Origin: Trogon surrucura
Lineage: Eukaryota; Chordata; Aves; Trogoniformes; Trogonidae
NCBI GenBank assembly: GCA_020746105.1
Contig: CM036617.1
Coordinates: 175,674,412-175,738,411, forward strand
Direction: 5' to 3'
DNA: 64,000 bases
Shown here: positions 12,987 to 26,554 of the stretch, piece by piece
Layout of the letters: each line of letters begins with the position of its first letter
How positions within the stretch are numbered: the first letter of the stretch is position 1
Notes under the pieces: model-generated
Databases searched by the model: none
What the model saw: the letters and a program-made list of their open reading frames with translations, nothing else
Told to the model about the DNA's origin: nothing
Made by a program: the position numbers and the translations under genes

Positions 12987-14501
12987 AATCATAGAATCAT
13001 AATCATAGAATCATAGACTGATTTGGCTTGGAAGGGACGTTAAAGATCATCTAGTTCCAACCCCACTGCCATGGCGAGGACATTTCCCACTAGATCAGGT
13101 TGCTCAAGGCTCCATCCAACCTGGCCTTGAACACTATCAGGAATGGAGCATCCACAACCTCCCTGGGCAATCTGTTCCAGTGCCTCACCACCCTCAGGGT
13201 GAAGAACTTCTTCCTCATATCTAGTCTAAACCTATGGTCTTCTAGCTTCCACCCACTACTCCTCATCCTGTGACTACAGGCCCTTGTAAATAGTCCCTCC
13301 TCAGTCTTCTTGTAGGCCCCCTTCAGGTACTGGAAAGTTGCTATAAGATCTTCCTGGAGCCTTCTCTTTCCCAGGCTGAACAAGACTAACTCTCTCAGCC
13401 TGTCCTCATAGGAGAGGTGCTCCTGCTCTCTGACCATCTTGGTAGCCCTCCTCTGGGCTCCCTCTAACAGCTCCATGTCTTTCTTGTGTTGGGAGCTCCA
13501 TAGCTGGAGGCAGTATTCCAGATGGGGTCTCACAAGGACAGAGTAGAGAGGCAGAATCACTTCCCTTGGCCTACTGGTCATACATCTCTTGATGCGTCCC
13601 AGGACACGGTTGGCTTCCTCGGCTGCAAGCATACACTGTTCATTCATGTTGATCTTATTGTCCACCAACATTCCCAAATCCTTCTCTCCAGGACTGCTCT
13701 CAATCCACTCATTGCTTAGCCTGTATCTGTGCTTCGGATTGCCTTGACCCATGTGCAGGACCTTACACTTGGCCTTGTTAAATTTCATGAGGTTGGCCTG
13801 GGCCCACTTCTCAAGAATGTCTATCCCTTTGGATGTTCACCTTTCCTTCCAGCATATCAAGTACTGTTTCCAGTTTTGTGTCATCCACAAACTTACTGAA
13901 GGTGCTTTTCATTTAAATATCTTAGATGTTAATGAAAGACATTAAATAGCATCAGCTCATTATTGTCCTATGAAGAACAACTCTAGTAGCACAAACTAAC
14001 ATCTTCAGAAGCCTTGGATGCACTCTGTTATTCTCTTAGAGTCTTATTGTCCTATCACCGTCTTATTGTTTTTTTGTACATCCAAAAATATTTTTATATT
14101 GCTTCAGTCTAAAGTTCCTTCTTCATCCAGGCTGACCATCTGCCATGCTTGCTTGCCCTACTGCACATCAAAATGAACCATTCTTGTGCCCTGAAGAGAC
14201 AGACCTTGGGGATCAACCAACCCTGCAGTACCCTTTTGTTCTTCAAGGTTACCCTCTGAGGGAATCTGCCAAGTATTTCTATGAAAAAACCCAGGTCAGC
14301 TCTCCTGAAGACCAGGGTTGTAATTCCTAGACTCACCTTCTCAGAACTGACTACTTCTGTCTTGTCTATGTGTAAGAGGTCCTGCAGAGCACATCTCCTA
14401 ACTAGCTTGCCAGTCTGATGTGATTTGGGGAAGTGGATGGAGAGCTGTTGGGGATGACTCATGAGAAACTTCAAGAGCCTCCTCCACCCCTAGGTAAGGA
14501 G
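12987..14501 (-). mobile_element. CR1 LINE, long copy with internal loss, ORF2 C-terminal frame partly open
   Basis: Read on the minus strand, the 3' tail lies at 12987-13016 (AATCATAG repeats). Upstream is a 232-codon open frame (13090-13788) covering the C-terminal part of the ORF2 reverse-transcriptase protein. It contains [17 protein letters not shown]-like, [36 protein letters not shown] and [13 protein letters not shown] blocks. Decayed RT sequence continues to about 14000. From about 14109 to 14345 the frame encodes ITTLVFRRADLGFFIEILGR, the segment that in CR1 lies between endonuclease and RT. Roughly the RT core between them is missing. Weak CR1-like endonuclease-side sequence continues toward 14500, where an LTR begins. 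The protein is not functional. Confidence 0.9.
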
Positions 14502-15401
14502 TTGGACTCATTTCTGGCCGGGGTCAGCACAATCAGCACCTCTGTGATCAAGATATTTAAAAGGTGACCCCGTGGTTCTCTTTATCTTTTTGGTTTTGTC
14601 TGGTCTTGGTCTGTCTTGTCTTTTGTGTTGGGGAGTTTTTCTACTGGAGGAGCAGGAGGTGAGAGGAGAACAAACGAATGTAACCCTGAGAAGCAAAAGA
14701 ATGGAAGAAAAGTCCCAGAGGAGAAGGAGAGAGAGAGGAGACTGCTGGAGCAGAACCTCTCCCTGAAGCCCATGGTGGTTGAGATGGCAGGAACAAGATT
14801 GCCTGCCATTTGAGAGGATCAATGGTGGCAAGGATGTCTAGGATGTAGAGATGCGTGCAGAGCCCCGTGCAAGAGAGGAGAGAGACCAAGCATCAGTGGA
14901 GGACACACCTGAAGCCATCCGTGCCCCTGATGGACTCACAAGGAGGAAGAGGATTACTTCCTGTGAAGTGGGCATCACACAGCATGAAGAAGAGACTGCT
15001 AGGAGCCCTCTCTCTCAAGAAGGAGGAACTGCCATGGATGATGAGTAATTTCCAGATGGACTGCAACATCCCTCCCTCCCCTTGCACTGATGGGGGGAAG
15101 GAGGCAGCTAGCAAGATGGGAAGGGTAGGGCGGGAGTGTATTTCAGGTCAGGTTATATTTATTTATGCATTCCTCTTACTATCCTGTTCCGTAAATTGTG
15201 GTGGTAAATTAAATCTATACTTTCACCCACCATCTTAAGTGTTAGATTATTACACTCCCTGTCCTTAATCTCTATCCTTGAGCTGTTTTGGTTGAGTTTT
15301 CTCCCTCCACATCTCTATGGAGATGGCAGTGGGGGGAGAAGTGATGTGAAGACCGTGTGGTTCTTTATTGTTGGCCTGGGTAGTCAGCTTGAACCACAAC
15401 A
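14502..15401 (+). mobile_element. Solo LTR, avian ERVL-like
   Basis: A roughly 900-bp LTR fossil. Its start is placed at about 14502, before GGACTCATTTCTGGCCGG, and it ends at CTTGAACCACAACA. A TATA-like GATATTTAAAAGG sits at about 14552. A purine-rich R/leader region follows, with an ATTAAA-type signal near 15207. The flanks AGGAG (14497-14501) and AGGTG (15402-15406) differ at one position and are a candidate 5-bp duplication. No internal retroviral genes adjoin it, so it is a solo LTR. Its left flank reads as weak CR1 sequence, suggesting insertion into the CR1 copy at 12987. Open frames of 127 codons or fewer inside it are incidental. Confidence 0.78.
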
Positions 15402-18400
15402 AGGTGGTCACTGCAGGTTCTGTTGAGAGTCACGCTCCTTGATATATGTTTGTCATTATAGCACCAGCTCCAGCTGTCCCAGACTCCTTCTTGCACAGTG
15501 CCTCTGGGCATCCTGCATGACCTATCTTGCACCAGCTGCTGAGTACTGATTAGTGAGTCCTGTTCATATGCACGTCTTCTACAAGCTTGGCTTAGATTAC
15601 TTTTGGTAATTAAATCTCTATGATTCTTACAAATGTAAAACCTCTAATTTACCATAGAGAAAGGGTAAGCAAGAAGAAGAACCTCACTGCAGCCTAGTGA
15701 GAAATAGTCCTTTGTTGCTGAAGAAATATTCTGCACCCATCTTCAAGAATTGCAAATGGGTTTTTTTTTTCCATTTAAGAGTTTTCGGACTCTTGTGTAA
15801 ATAGAAGCAGCAGCAGACATGAAACCTCATGACTTCTTTCTTGGGGAATCTTCTTAACTACGAAGTTTGATTCTCTTTTATTTAACATGTTGCAGCTTTT
15901 GGAAGATGTCTTTCTCAGCTGCTTAGTAAGATGCTTCTCATTTTGCAGAGTATGCTCTAGCATAGTTGTGCCACAGAGCAGTCTTCAGGATTCTAAAGCG
16001 GAATGTGAAAATTCAGTGCTCAGTCATTCTCAGGCTAAGAATGACTTGAGTTCTTTCTCTGATGAACAATTTGATGCTTGACAAATAAGCTGTGGTCCAA
16101 ACCAGGGGTGGCACCACTATCACCTTGAAATTAATTCCCATTGATATGCCTTTGATGGGTTCTTAAACATTAAACGATGCTTGACAGCAGGTGGTATCTC
16201 CTGAGAAATAAGCCTGGGAGTCCACCTAATTCCTACATTAAAACTATGTGAACATAGTCCTATTAGTGTATTCTTCAAGTTCCTTATCAAGATGTTATGA
16301 TGCATTCTCTTGCTCTGAACCAACGTTTCTGGTGTCAATGACAATACTAAAATATCTTACAAGTGAGATTTAGAAAGTATTATTAAAACAAAAATATTTG
16401 AGTTTGCTTATTTTGATATTTTAAGGGACATATTAAGAATTTCTAAGAATTTCAGTGAAATGTTCCAAAATGGTAGCCACATGAACAACAATCTTCAGCA
16501 ACGCAGAATATCATTTGTCAGAATCTGTCACTTACTATAAAAGAAAGGTTACAAAAAAAAATATAAATTGTGCAAGTTAGGTTGCAAATAAGAGATTTAA
16601 AATGAGCTAAAGGAAATGCAATACGTAGTAGAAGTATAGAATTCTTTTCCTTAGACTATTAGAAATACCAGATCTCAGCTTTAAAATTATTAGGAATATT
16701 CATGGAAGGAAATTCCATCAAACAGAGTTAAACACAAAGTTATGGTCTTTAGATCAGAAGACACTAAACTGCAGATTTCTGGAAGGCTTTATCTGGAGAG
16801 GTATCACTAGGGTATTGCATTGAATACATCCACTATTATTATTTATTTTATGAACTGGAATATTGGACTAGATAAATCTTCAACATGAACTAACATACCT
16901 ATGTTTTTGTAAGTTTTGTGTCAACACAAACTCTCCTTGGTCTGTACTGACTGTAAAGTCATGCTCGGTAATTTATCATGTCATCAACATTCCTCTAGTC
17001 CAGTCCAAAGTGCCTAACTTTTCTAGCACAGAGAGGACCTCTGACTAAGAGATTTTAAAAACATTTTTGAAAGCATGTGAGAACACTTCTTTGAACTAAA
17101 CTAAATTTGTTTTCATGTATACCTTGTCTTAGGTCACTGATAATAAAACACCTTTGTGACAAATATGCCTCTGAACTACTGCTTACAGTGTACATGAATG
17201 CGGCATAACATAGATATATCCTTAGTCTGCATCATTATATTTATATTAATCTCACTATACTGCTAACACACAAGGCTTACACTGCATGACCTGTGATTCA
17301 GTTCCTGGCATTACATTTATAAAGCTACACGCCATGCTATGTGCTAAATCCTTTTTAATCCTCTAACAAATTACTGTTTCAGCTAGGAAGCACAGTAATG
17401 AAATTATTGTATTAACATTGAATGGAAATAGACTTGTTTCCCAAGAAACCAAAAAGCATCTTCTCTGTACTCCAAATCCATACCATTAAAATCTGAGCTG
17501 AATAATTTCCAGAGCTGGATAAAGAACTGCACTGATACTCCTAGAAAGTGAATATTAAGCTTGCACACTTCATGGCCCACACTAGGAAGGTTATAATTTA
17601 TGTGCAATGAGATAATGTTTGGGGTAGTAACAATCCCAAATCCCTAAGACTCTTGACACAGAGGCAATTAAGCAAGCCAGACAACAGTCTGACTGCGTCC
17701 TTCGCAGCTACAACCAGGCATGCACAAAATTGTTTCAGAACACTCTGACACATTACATTTAAACTCTGTACCCAGTCAATAAATCTTACAAAAGCCTATT
17801 TTTTTTTTTCCATCAACATTGCCTTGGGAAAGGTCTACGTGACCTAGAAAGGAAAATCTGTAGAAGTTTATAAATTTTTCTGATGGTATTTACCTGATAT
17901 CTCTCATCAGCCTTCTCCGTTCTGCAAATGGTTCAGTGCTACAAAGACTACCGCCAGGTCTCTTCATGGCAATAGTATTGACTGGACAGGAATCAATAAC
18001 AATGCAAAACATGAAACTCTCTATTTCACATTATTGCAAATATTGCACTGCATGCAGTAAAAATATAGCCCCTGGAACAGAGTGGAAAATTTGCCACTGA
18101 CTTCCATAGGTCTGTTACAACTACTAATTTTCAGGTCTGCAGTTTTATAAGATTTTTCAATTGTTTGTTTATATGTGTTATGACTTCAGTGAAAAACTTC
18201 AAACTAGAAAGTGAGAAAAAAAAATAAGGGAAGCATTTGCATTTCTACATTTATCCACGTTTTAGCAAATTACATTATCCAGTGATTTGTTCTTCACAAG
18301 ATTTTAAGAGTTCGAATATTTAATGTCTTACAACCTTGATGATCATTTGTTAACATAGTGGTCTGAAACTGAATTACTGTGTTTTAAATATCATATTCAA

Positions 18401-19580
18401 AATTTAGAATGAAACAATAAATATAATAAAGATTCCTTTTATAATCAACTTTTAATTTCTTTCAGAAGTAAGTAGCTAAAGTTGTTATGTAAATTGCTTT
18501 CCCGGTTGTAATAATTTATAAAATTTAAGCTTCCTTTCAACTTATATCTAGTAAATTTTCTGTGTTTAAAATGAAAACTTAGAATTTATGCTGAGTTATA
18601 GGAAACAAAATCCAGCAAATACACTTATGTAACATATATTCTTTAGGCTGAAGCCAAATTATCATCCAGTTTGATTTATAAATGAGCTCCACTTCCTGAA
18701 AACAGAGTTAAATTAACTTCTATTTCCTGCACATGGAGTGGGAAAGAGGGGGAAGGAGATTTGGGTGGAGAGTGTGATCCAATGTATAAGTAAAAAACCC
18801 AATTTTAATATGAGGATCAGAGAACAGCCACTGAATTGTTAAATTTGACTTCGCTACAGTGTTATAATTACATTGCTTTCTATTTGCATTGGCAGTATTT
18901 CCCATTTGTCGAATTCACTTTTTACAACAATTTTCTTACTTGACATATGCTTTAATGAGGCTAGCTGAAGTTAACAAAGACAGAAAGGCAGCTGACACAA
19001 TGAGAACTGTGTAGCAAACCTATTTTTTTTTACTGAAACCTGTATCTGATGTATTTTTTGAATTAAAATGAACAGCTCTATCTTTTAGATACAAAAAGAA
19101 ATGAAAATTTTTTTTTCTGATTTTCAATGTTTATGCAAGATTCTCTGATGCTGACAATACATACCATGTCATATAGTTCAGTGCATTGACTCAGCAAGTA
19201 TTTTTCCCTCTTGAAATGTATAAAAGAAAGTACCTTCCATGTGCTAATACACATATCTATACTAGAAAACCACAACATTGATTTACTGTGTGCTTACAGT
19301 AAATAGCTGACATATTTAAATGTGTCATGCCTATAAGAAATTTTACTAAGACAATAATCACATCTTTGAGAAAGACCAATCATTTCTCTTTACTATTCGT
19401 TCAAATCTGTGCAAGTTGTTTTTTTCCTCCCCTCTCTCAGATCTCATAGACACCAAATTTGATATAAATATATTAATTTTAAACCAAAACTCATCCAAAT
19501 GTGTATACTTTTTGAAGATAAGAATTTATGGTTAAATTATGTCTTTGATATTTTAAGCTGGAAAAAAAATCATTAATAGG
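15402..19580. other. Mainly unique DNA, no gene seen
   Basis: 15402-15560 is somewhat GC-richer and may be the continuation of the CR1 interrupted by the LTR, but I cannot match it convincingly. The rest is AT-rich unique sequence. A very weak CR1-like phrase (TTGGACTAGATAAATCTTC, near 16863) is too short to annotate. Open frames are under 75 codons with no domain. Confidence 0.45.
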
Positions 19581-19757
19581 GGACCGGTTAGCTCACTCGG
19601 TTAGAGCGTGGTGCTGATAACACCAAGGTCGCGGGTTTGATTCCTGTTGGCTCCCCATGTGTTGCCTGATCTTGTTGAGAGACATCCCTGCCCATGACAG
19701 GGAGGTTGTATTAAATAATCTCTAAGGTCTGTTCCAACCTAGGTCATTCTATGATTC
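19581..19757 (+). mobile_element. tRNA-Ile-derived SINE with CR1-like 3' end, full length
   Basis: The head (19581-19655) matches tRNA-Ile: A box TTAGCTCACTCGG, an anticodon loop reading CTGATAA (anticodon GAT), and B box GTTTGATTCC. The body follows (TGTGTTGCCTGATCTTGTTG), then a CR1-like end GGTCTGTTCCAACCTAGG and ATTCTATGATTCTA. TAATAGG lies immediately before (19574-19580) and at the end (19758-19764), giving a 7-bp target-site duplication that fixes both ends. The A and B boxes imply pol III transcription, and the CR1-like end implies mobilisation by CR1 reverse transcriptase. Passerine SINEs of the TguSINE1 type have this structure. The tRNA portion is not a working tRNA gene: it continues straight into the SINE body with no terminator. 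Confidence 0.93.
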
Positions 19758-19764
19758 TAATAGG

Positions 19765-19960
19765 GTAGTGCAATTACCAACATAACACAGCATTGGAACT
19801 TGTTACCTAGAGAGGTCAAGGGCCATCTATCCTTGGAGATTTTCAATGCCCCACTAGACATGGTCATTGCTGACCTGACTAATGTTAGCAACAATCCCAC
19901 TTCAAATGGGAGGCTGAACTAGATGACCTCCAGATTTGCTAAATCTGATTATTTTATTAC
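19765..19960 (+). mobile_element. Decayed CR1 LINE 3' fragment
   Basis: Plus-strand CR1 order is recognisable. TTGGAACTTGTTACCTAGAGAGGT is followed by TATCCTTGGAGATTTTCAAT and CCACTAGACATGGTCATTG. The 3' UTR motif GGCTGAACTAGATGACCTCC comes last. The octamer tail is not recognisable. It directly abuts the duplication of the SINE at 19581, so the SINE landed at the edge of an older CR1 relic or just upstream of it. Confidence 0.85.
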
Positions 19961-21856
19961 AAGTCATACCAAAATTTATAGGTTAGTTAAGGCCTGAGAA
20001 CAAAATCATGAAAAATCACAAGAGATATTAATCATAAGAGAAACTCAGATTTCACTATAGAAAAAAAAAGGTCTGTGGAGAGACCTCATTAAAAAAAAAC
20101 AACCTATAGAAAACCCAAAGGAACAAAAAAAAACAAAACAAAAAAAAACAAAACACCAGAAAAGAAACAGAAAGAAGCCCAGCTACAAAGTCTTGCAATA
20201 TTGCTAATATTCTCTTGCTGTTTAGGAGCCTTAACCATGTTTTATGAAATCCAAAATGGTATTTCTGCAAATCTAGCGTAGCATGCAAGATCTGCTGCTA
20301 CAACAGACAATGTCAAGCTTCAGAAAGAGACAAGGAAATAAAAGTTATTTAAGATGATTTTGTTTGCTTATTTTTTTACTTATAGACAATTATTCTTTCA
20401 ATTCATACTGTTAGTACAATGAATCTAGTACATAATATGAGGATTTACAAGCAAAGTAGCAACTTCCTGCGATGTTCAAGAAGTCTTAAGAGCGAGCTGT
20501 TAGATGAGGAAGCATAAATCTGCTGCTTCATCAATTACGTAATTAAAAAGATTTGTACTACCCAACAACACTATTTTTTTATCTCATTATTATAAAACTT
20601 TTCCTGAGATTTAAAACCATTGAATACATGTGTTCCCTCATCATGTAGGAGAGCATACAGTCACATATGCAAACATATAGCATTGGAATTCAGATTTTTC
20701 CTCCAGTGGTTAAAAACTGTTCTTAAGCTTGAGGTAATCAGATTTGCCCCAAACTACTGAGTATGCATTAAATAAATGTACAGTTTTGTTTTATATCTGA
20801 AGATAAAAATCTGCTCCATTCCGGAAGGTTGGTGTAGAGGTAGTAGATAGAATTGCCTTTGCTTCTGCCTGCTCCATTTCAGATAATTTGTTTCTTGGAG
20901 TGAGCAAGCACCAAGCTGCCTGTGCTCATAGGAACAGACATCACCAGCCTACACAACGGCTAAGCAAAGAGGATACTTGCATGCCACTGCACTCCTGTTT
21001 GCCAAAACTCCCTTTAGTAACTTTAGTTGACATCCAATATTTTGGCCAGCAGCCCATCACAAGATGTGCAATAGGGTTGATATGACTTCCTATGCATTGT
21101 GTTAAACTAGGATGCAGTAAAAAAGCTCTTCAGTTTTCCCTCTTTTCAATCTACGCACACCATTCTATAAGTATTACTTTGGATACCTTTCTAATGTAAT
21201 ATACGTTTCTGGCAAAATGGCAAATGATGCAAATAGAAAATTAAATCCTGATGATTAGTCTGAATGCTGAAGTTTCTCATAGAAACAGCTGGGATGGGAG
21301 TGCTTCCAGAGGTTTTGGCAAATTTTGGCTGTTACTGTAAATTTCTAAGTACAGTAATAAAGACAATTTGAAACTGGAGACTGGCAGAGTGGTTGCTTGC
21401 TGTTCAGCTTCCCGTGGATGCAATCAGAGATGACTTATTAAAGCAGCTGTGGTTCAGGCTCTTTTTTGTGATTTTAGTGTTGTCTGTAAAGTAACAAGTT
21501 TATGCTAGCCTGTCAGTTTTCATTCCTTCACCTGCTCCTTGATGGAATTTGCTTACACCCATCTTTAAGACACAAAATGGAAAGAGGATTACTGAAATTC
21601 AGAGAGGTGGTGTCAGTACCAGATGAATATCAATGAGTCTTATAACCCAGTGTGTGATCCAGCATGAACTGATTCTGCTGACTTTCACCAGCTTTGAAAC
21701 AGGCCCTGCCATACAACTACGAAATCTGTACTGTGTGAGCAATAGAGGAGTCCAACCAGCTTCGCCTACAAGCTAGGATTACTAGTATTTGACAGTGTGT
21801 AGGTGCAATATGTGTACTACACTCAAAAGGGGAAAAAAATACAGCTCTTCTCACAG
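19961..21856. other. Unique DNA with an A-rich tract, no gene seen
   Basis: Includes an A-rich AAAAC-type simple tract (about 20091-20157). Otherwise AT-rich unique sequence without recognisable genes. Confidence 0.5.
20091..20157. repeat. A-rich / (AAAAC)n-like low-complexity tract
   Basis: Alternating A-runs and single C residues, with AACAAAACAAAA-type units. Its reverse complement produces a spurious Phe-rich open frame. No adjacent retroelement explains it as a poly(A) tail. Confidence 0.85.
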
Positions 21857-23050
21857 GTTCATAGAATGGATTGGATTGGAATAGACATTTAAACATCACC
21901 TAGCCCAACATCCCTGCCAATACCTGGTCCATCTTTCACTAGATCAGGTTGCTCAAAAATCCATCTAACTTGACCTTGAACATTTCCAGGGATGAGGCAT
22001 CTACAACTCCTCTCAGCAACCTGTTCCAGTCCCTCACCACCCTCATAACAAAAAATATCATCCTTATATCCAATCTATATCTACCTTCTTTTAGTGGAAA
22101 TTCATTACCTCTTGTCCTGTCACTGCAAGCATTGGTAAAAAGTATCCATCTTTCTCATAAACGTATTTCATATATTGAAAGGCCTCGGTAAGGTCTCCCT
22201 GGAGCCTTCTCTTCTCTGGGCTGAACAATACCCACTCTCTCAGCTTTTCCATCCCTGTGACCATTTTCATGGCCATCCGCTGGATCAGCTCGAACAGGTC
22301 CATGTCTTTCTTACGCTGGGAACCCCAGAGCTGGACACACTAGAACAAGTGTGGTCTCACCAGAGCAAAGCAGAGGGGCACATTCACCTTCCTTGATCTG
22401 CTGTCCTTGTTTCTTTTTATAAAGCCCAGGATGCCACACATTTCTGGTCTGGAAGCGTGCATTGCCAGCTCATGTCCAATTGTTCATCCACAAGTATCCC
22501 CAAGTCATTCTCCAAAGAGCTGCTCTCAATCCATTTACCCTCAGTCTCTGTTGAAACTGGGGATTGTCCCAAGCCATGTGAAGGACCTTGCACTTGGTCT
22601 TGTTGAATTTCATGAGGTTTGCACAGACCCATTCAGCAGGCCTGTCAAAGTCCTTCTGATAGCATCACTTCTATCTAGAGAATCATCTGCACCACTCAGC
22701 TTGATGTCATCTGTGAACTTGCTCAGGGTACATTCAATCCCATTATCTCTGTCATTGATGAAGATGTCATACAGCATTGGTCCCAGTATGGACCCCTGAA
22801 GGACATCACCTATTACTGGTTTCTACTTAGACATTGAGCCATTCACTATAACTCTGTGGATGTGATCATCCAGACAGTTCCTTATCCATTTAACAGTCCA
22901 TCCGTCAAATCCATATCTCTCCATTTTAGTGGCAGTAGTGTTGTGGAGAACTGTGGGGCTTTACAGAAATCTGGAAATATGGCAACCATAGCTCCTCCTC
23001 TGTCTATTGATGTGATTACTCCACCATAGGAAGCCACTAGATTAGTCAGG
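21857..23050 (-). mobile_element. Old, long CR1 LINE copy, heavily decayed
   Basis: Minus-strand CR1 extends about 1.2 kb. The 3' end begins at the CATAGAATGGATTGG stretch. ORF2 remnants lie in several frames, for example MELLELIQRMAMKMVTGMEKLREW-like sequence (22091-22303) and ESSSLENDLGILVDEQLDMSWQ (22417-22632). Further upstream are RT-core codons around TTGATGTCATCTGTGAACTT and GGTCCCAGTATGGACCCC. Many frame changes show it is inactive. It contains more RT core than most copies in this window. Open frames on the plus strand across it are shadows. Confidence 0.93.
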
Positions 23051-26000
23051 CATTATTTATGCTATAAATGCTCATGATATAGATAATTCTAGAAAGGAAA
23101 AGCAATTGTTGAAAATGAATTAATAGCTTAAGCTGGTTAGTTGTTAATCATTACAACTCCTTGGATTTTGTCTCCCTTTCCTAAGAAGTTTCAGAAGTTT
23201 GTTTTTGAAAATCTAAAAGATACTTCCAAGGCCCTACTCACACTCACACTCACTTTAATTTTTTTTTTAAATTGTGAAAAACAATGTTGAAAGTAGAACT
23301 AATACAAAAGTCTACTGAGATCAATGAAAATGATTCTGTAGCTTAGACTGTGTAGTACTCAGGATCATCAGCATGCATTAACTTGTTCTGAAAATCAGTA
23401 CTTTTAATCTCATTCTTCTTATTAACATATAAAGAATATGGACGTGTTTCATTAAAATGACATTTCAAGTACTCATCTCCTTACTTTGTATCGGTGAAAT
23501 TGTTTCATCTTGAAATCTTACTTCATTGTGGTCAAAAAACCCTTACTAGTCCTTTAGTATTCATTGATGTAAAAAAAATCACTCTATATTCTGCTGATAA
23601 TACTACATCTTTTCAGGACACTCCATATTTTCATTAATATATATGTTATAAAGTCAGTTAAATTTTAACATGAAATATAAAAGAAAATTATAGGAAATAA
23701 ATAGCCCAGAAGGAAAATTCTTTTAAAGTCCCTGATCTGAACCAGGCATAAAAGAGAGATTTGAATGAGTTTCCTACATTACTTACAAGAGTTGTGGCTG
23801 TTAAATCTTCTCTGAGAATTAATGCAGTTTGCTTGTCTCTGTCATTTTGACTTAGGAAATTCTTTTACCTAAGAGTTTTGACAAGTTTCAGTTCTGGTAA
23901 AACTGTCTTTTCTCATGGAAAATATTCTTTCTGAAATTTCCTAACCAGACAAAAATATCATCTTCACTAACATTCTGTTCCGTATAAAGAACTTCCCTGT
24001 TATTTTTTTTTATTAAAAAATTGAGGATTTTACATACATTTTAAAACGGATTAGACAAAAGGTATATAGCTCATCATTTTTTTCAGTATGGGAAGATGAA
24101 TTTCACAGTTTCAATTTTTTTTCACAGGTATGATGGAAAAAAATCAAAAGGTCAAAATGGAAACTGTTCAAGAGAAGATTTTCTGTGAGAAAGACATGGA
24201 AACTGATTATATGTAAACAGTAAATAAAGGCAATGAAAATACTTCAAATGGAATAGCAGATCAATATCAGCCAAAATGTTAAATATGCATATAAAAAAAT
24301 TCCCTTTTGGAGAGAATTTCTTCCAGTCCATCTGCACAGAGTATTTTATCAGGGAAACAGTCTCCACATCAGAATACAAACCATTCCCTTCTGTGTTATA
24401 ACAACAATATTTCCAAGATAATAGTTTCTATTTCTGTAAGAAGAGTTAACAAATCTCAGCCCCTACTGTTGTAACTCGTAGCTTAAAGTGTCAAGAATCA
24501 AAAATCCACTTTACTATGTTGAAGGAAAATCGGTTTCCAAAGATTGATCTGTATTACTTTATTGTTTTCGGGTTTACAATATTTAAAAATTAAATACTGA
24601 ACTCCAGCTACGTAACTGTCACCCTACTTTAACACTCAGTAGTCGATAAATCTCTTGTACCTTATTAAAACATTTGCAAAACAGGTGATTCTCAGAAAGG
24701 AGCTAAATCAACGGTGTCACCTGATCTTGAGTTAATGCTTGTGAGTTAAGACTCTGTGCCAAAATAACGGCCCAGTGTAACATAGCTTTAAGTACATGAA
24801 AAAGCATTTGGAAATTGGCCAATTAATTTCCTGAGGAACTGAAGGAGTGAAGAAATCTTCTGTATTTTCCAATATACTTACAGAATTTAATGTCTCCCTG
24901 TAGAGAGACACAGCATCATGCCTCCTCAGAAACCTGTGTAAGCTATATTTCACTCCTGTCAGGGAAAAAAAAAAAAAAAAACAAAGTTAGAACTTACTAT
25001 GCTCTGTCATCTTGTCCAAACTACTATTTTTTTCTTTTTTTTACCAGAGGAGCAGTAACTCCCTGTGACTTTCTTATGAATAGCTGGAGATAAGATAAAT
25101 CAGGTTAAGAGTGAAGCATCCCCTTAGTCAGTAAATTACTATTAATATAACAATATAAAAGGCTCTAGTCATTAAAAACTAATTTAAAAAAGCAGGTAAT
25201 TATTGGATACTCTTTCATTATCCATTAGAAAGTATCTTTCTTCTTGAAGTTGCACAGTTGACAGTAATTTTACTCAATTTTACTTTTGGTTCATTTGTTT
25301 GAAGATGTGATAAGACAGTTTTGTCTTCCACTGGTATTACCTTATATATTGAAAATCACTGTTTATTTACATAAAATAATAATTTAAAAAACCCCAAGCA
25401 GCAGACATTTTTGTTGCTATCACTTTTTTTTTAGTAATTTTTTTTTCACTCCTGGTATGAAGACAAACACATTTTTGTTTCATGTTTTCTGCTTTGTCTG
25501 TCTTCTCTAGGCTACTTGGCTTTCCTACCTAAGTTGCTTTTGTATATGCTCTACCTGTGACTACAGTGACTGACATTTACCTACTAAGTTACTTTTCCTG
25601 TCTTTGTGCAGAAATTTCCTTTTTGTTCCCATACCATTGAAACGGCAAAGAAAGAATTTTCCATTTTCTCTTTGACAAGGCTGTTCTTAAAATCTGGTGC
25701 AACTCCAGGTAATTCCCATGAACAATGGCTCAGAAACCTGGTTGTTACTTTGTTTCATAATGGTTTCTAAGAGACTTCATACTGCAATTTTGTTTCTGAA
25801 GTTAAATCACAATTGTTAATTTTTATTTGGATTCCAGGGTAGATGGAAACCATCCTGGAGTTAAGAGGATTTGGATTTTGAAAAGAACGAACTGTTGCAA
25901 TTGAGTACAAATGTATTTAGTGCCAGTCTTTGGCATACACATTCAGGGAAAAATGCTATGGTAATTGATGTTACTTATTTAAGCACCAGGGATATACACA

Positions 26001-26554
26001 GCAGCACACTGTTCTCTTGCAAAACATACTTTCAGAGCACTGGTGCATCTGATGTGTGTAGAAAGGGCAAAGGAAGAACATTTCCCCCCCAAAAAAACAA
26101 CTTTCAGGTGCTGTTTTTGAGAACTGGGTGACCTGCGGGGTTGTTTTTGGGTTTTGTTTGCTTTTTTCCTGTGTTGCATTGATTGACACCAACCAACAGG
26201 AAGCAAAGATTGGGTTTTGTTGGTCTTTTTGTCCCACCATTTAAAATTTGATAAGCTGTATTGGTATGAAGCGTCACTGAATTCTATTCCTGGGTGTTGT
26301 CGTTTGGACTGGCTATACTTCAAATTGTATATGACAGGAAAAATAAAAACTGACAGGAATTTTGCCTAAAATAACTAATAGTCTCAACGGACTCCATCCT
26401 ACTATGAACAATCCATATGAACTTTGTACCTGCTATAGCACCCTCTAGACATATATTAAAAGCCACCATACCGTATCTCAGCCTTCTTATTCGGCACCTA
26501 AACACGTTCATTTTTCTAATGCTCTCAATTTTGTGGTTTGGGTTTTTTTTTTGC

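Noticed and set aside
14855-15238. 127-codon plus-strand open frame
   Set aside because: Lies inside the solo LTR at 14502-15401; incidental.
16790-16905. Possible very decayed CR1 3' end
   Set aside because: Only a short phrase (TTGGACTAGATAAATCTTC) resembles the CR1 3' UTR; not enough to annotate.
19581-19655. Possible tRNA-Ile gene (also 46766 and 56580-56652)
   Set aside because: Each tRNA-like stretch runs directly into the same SINE body and CR1-like tail, has target-site duplications around the whole unit, and lacks a pol III terminator after the tRNA part.
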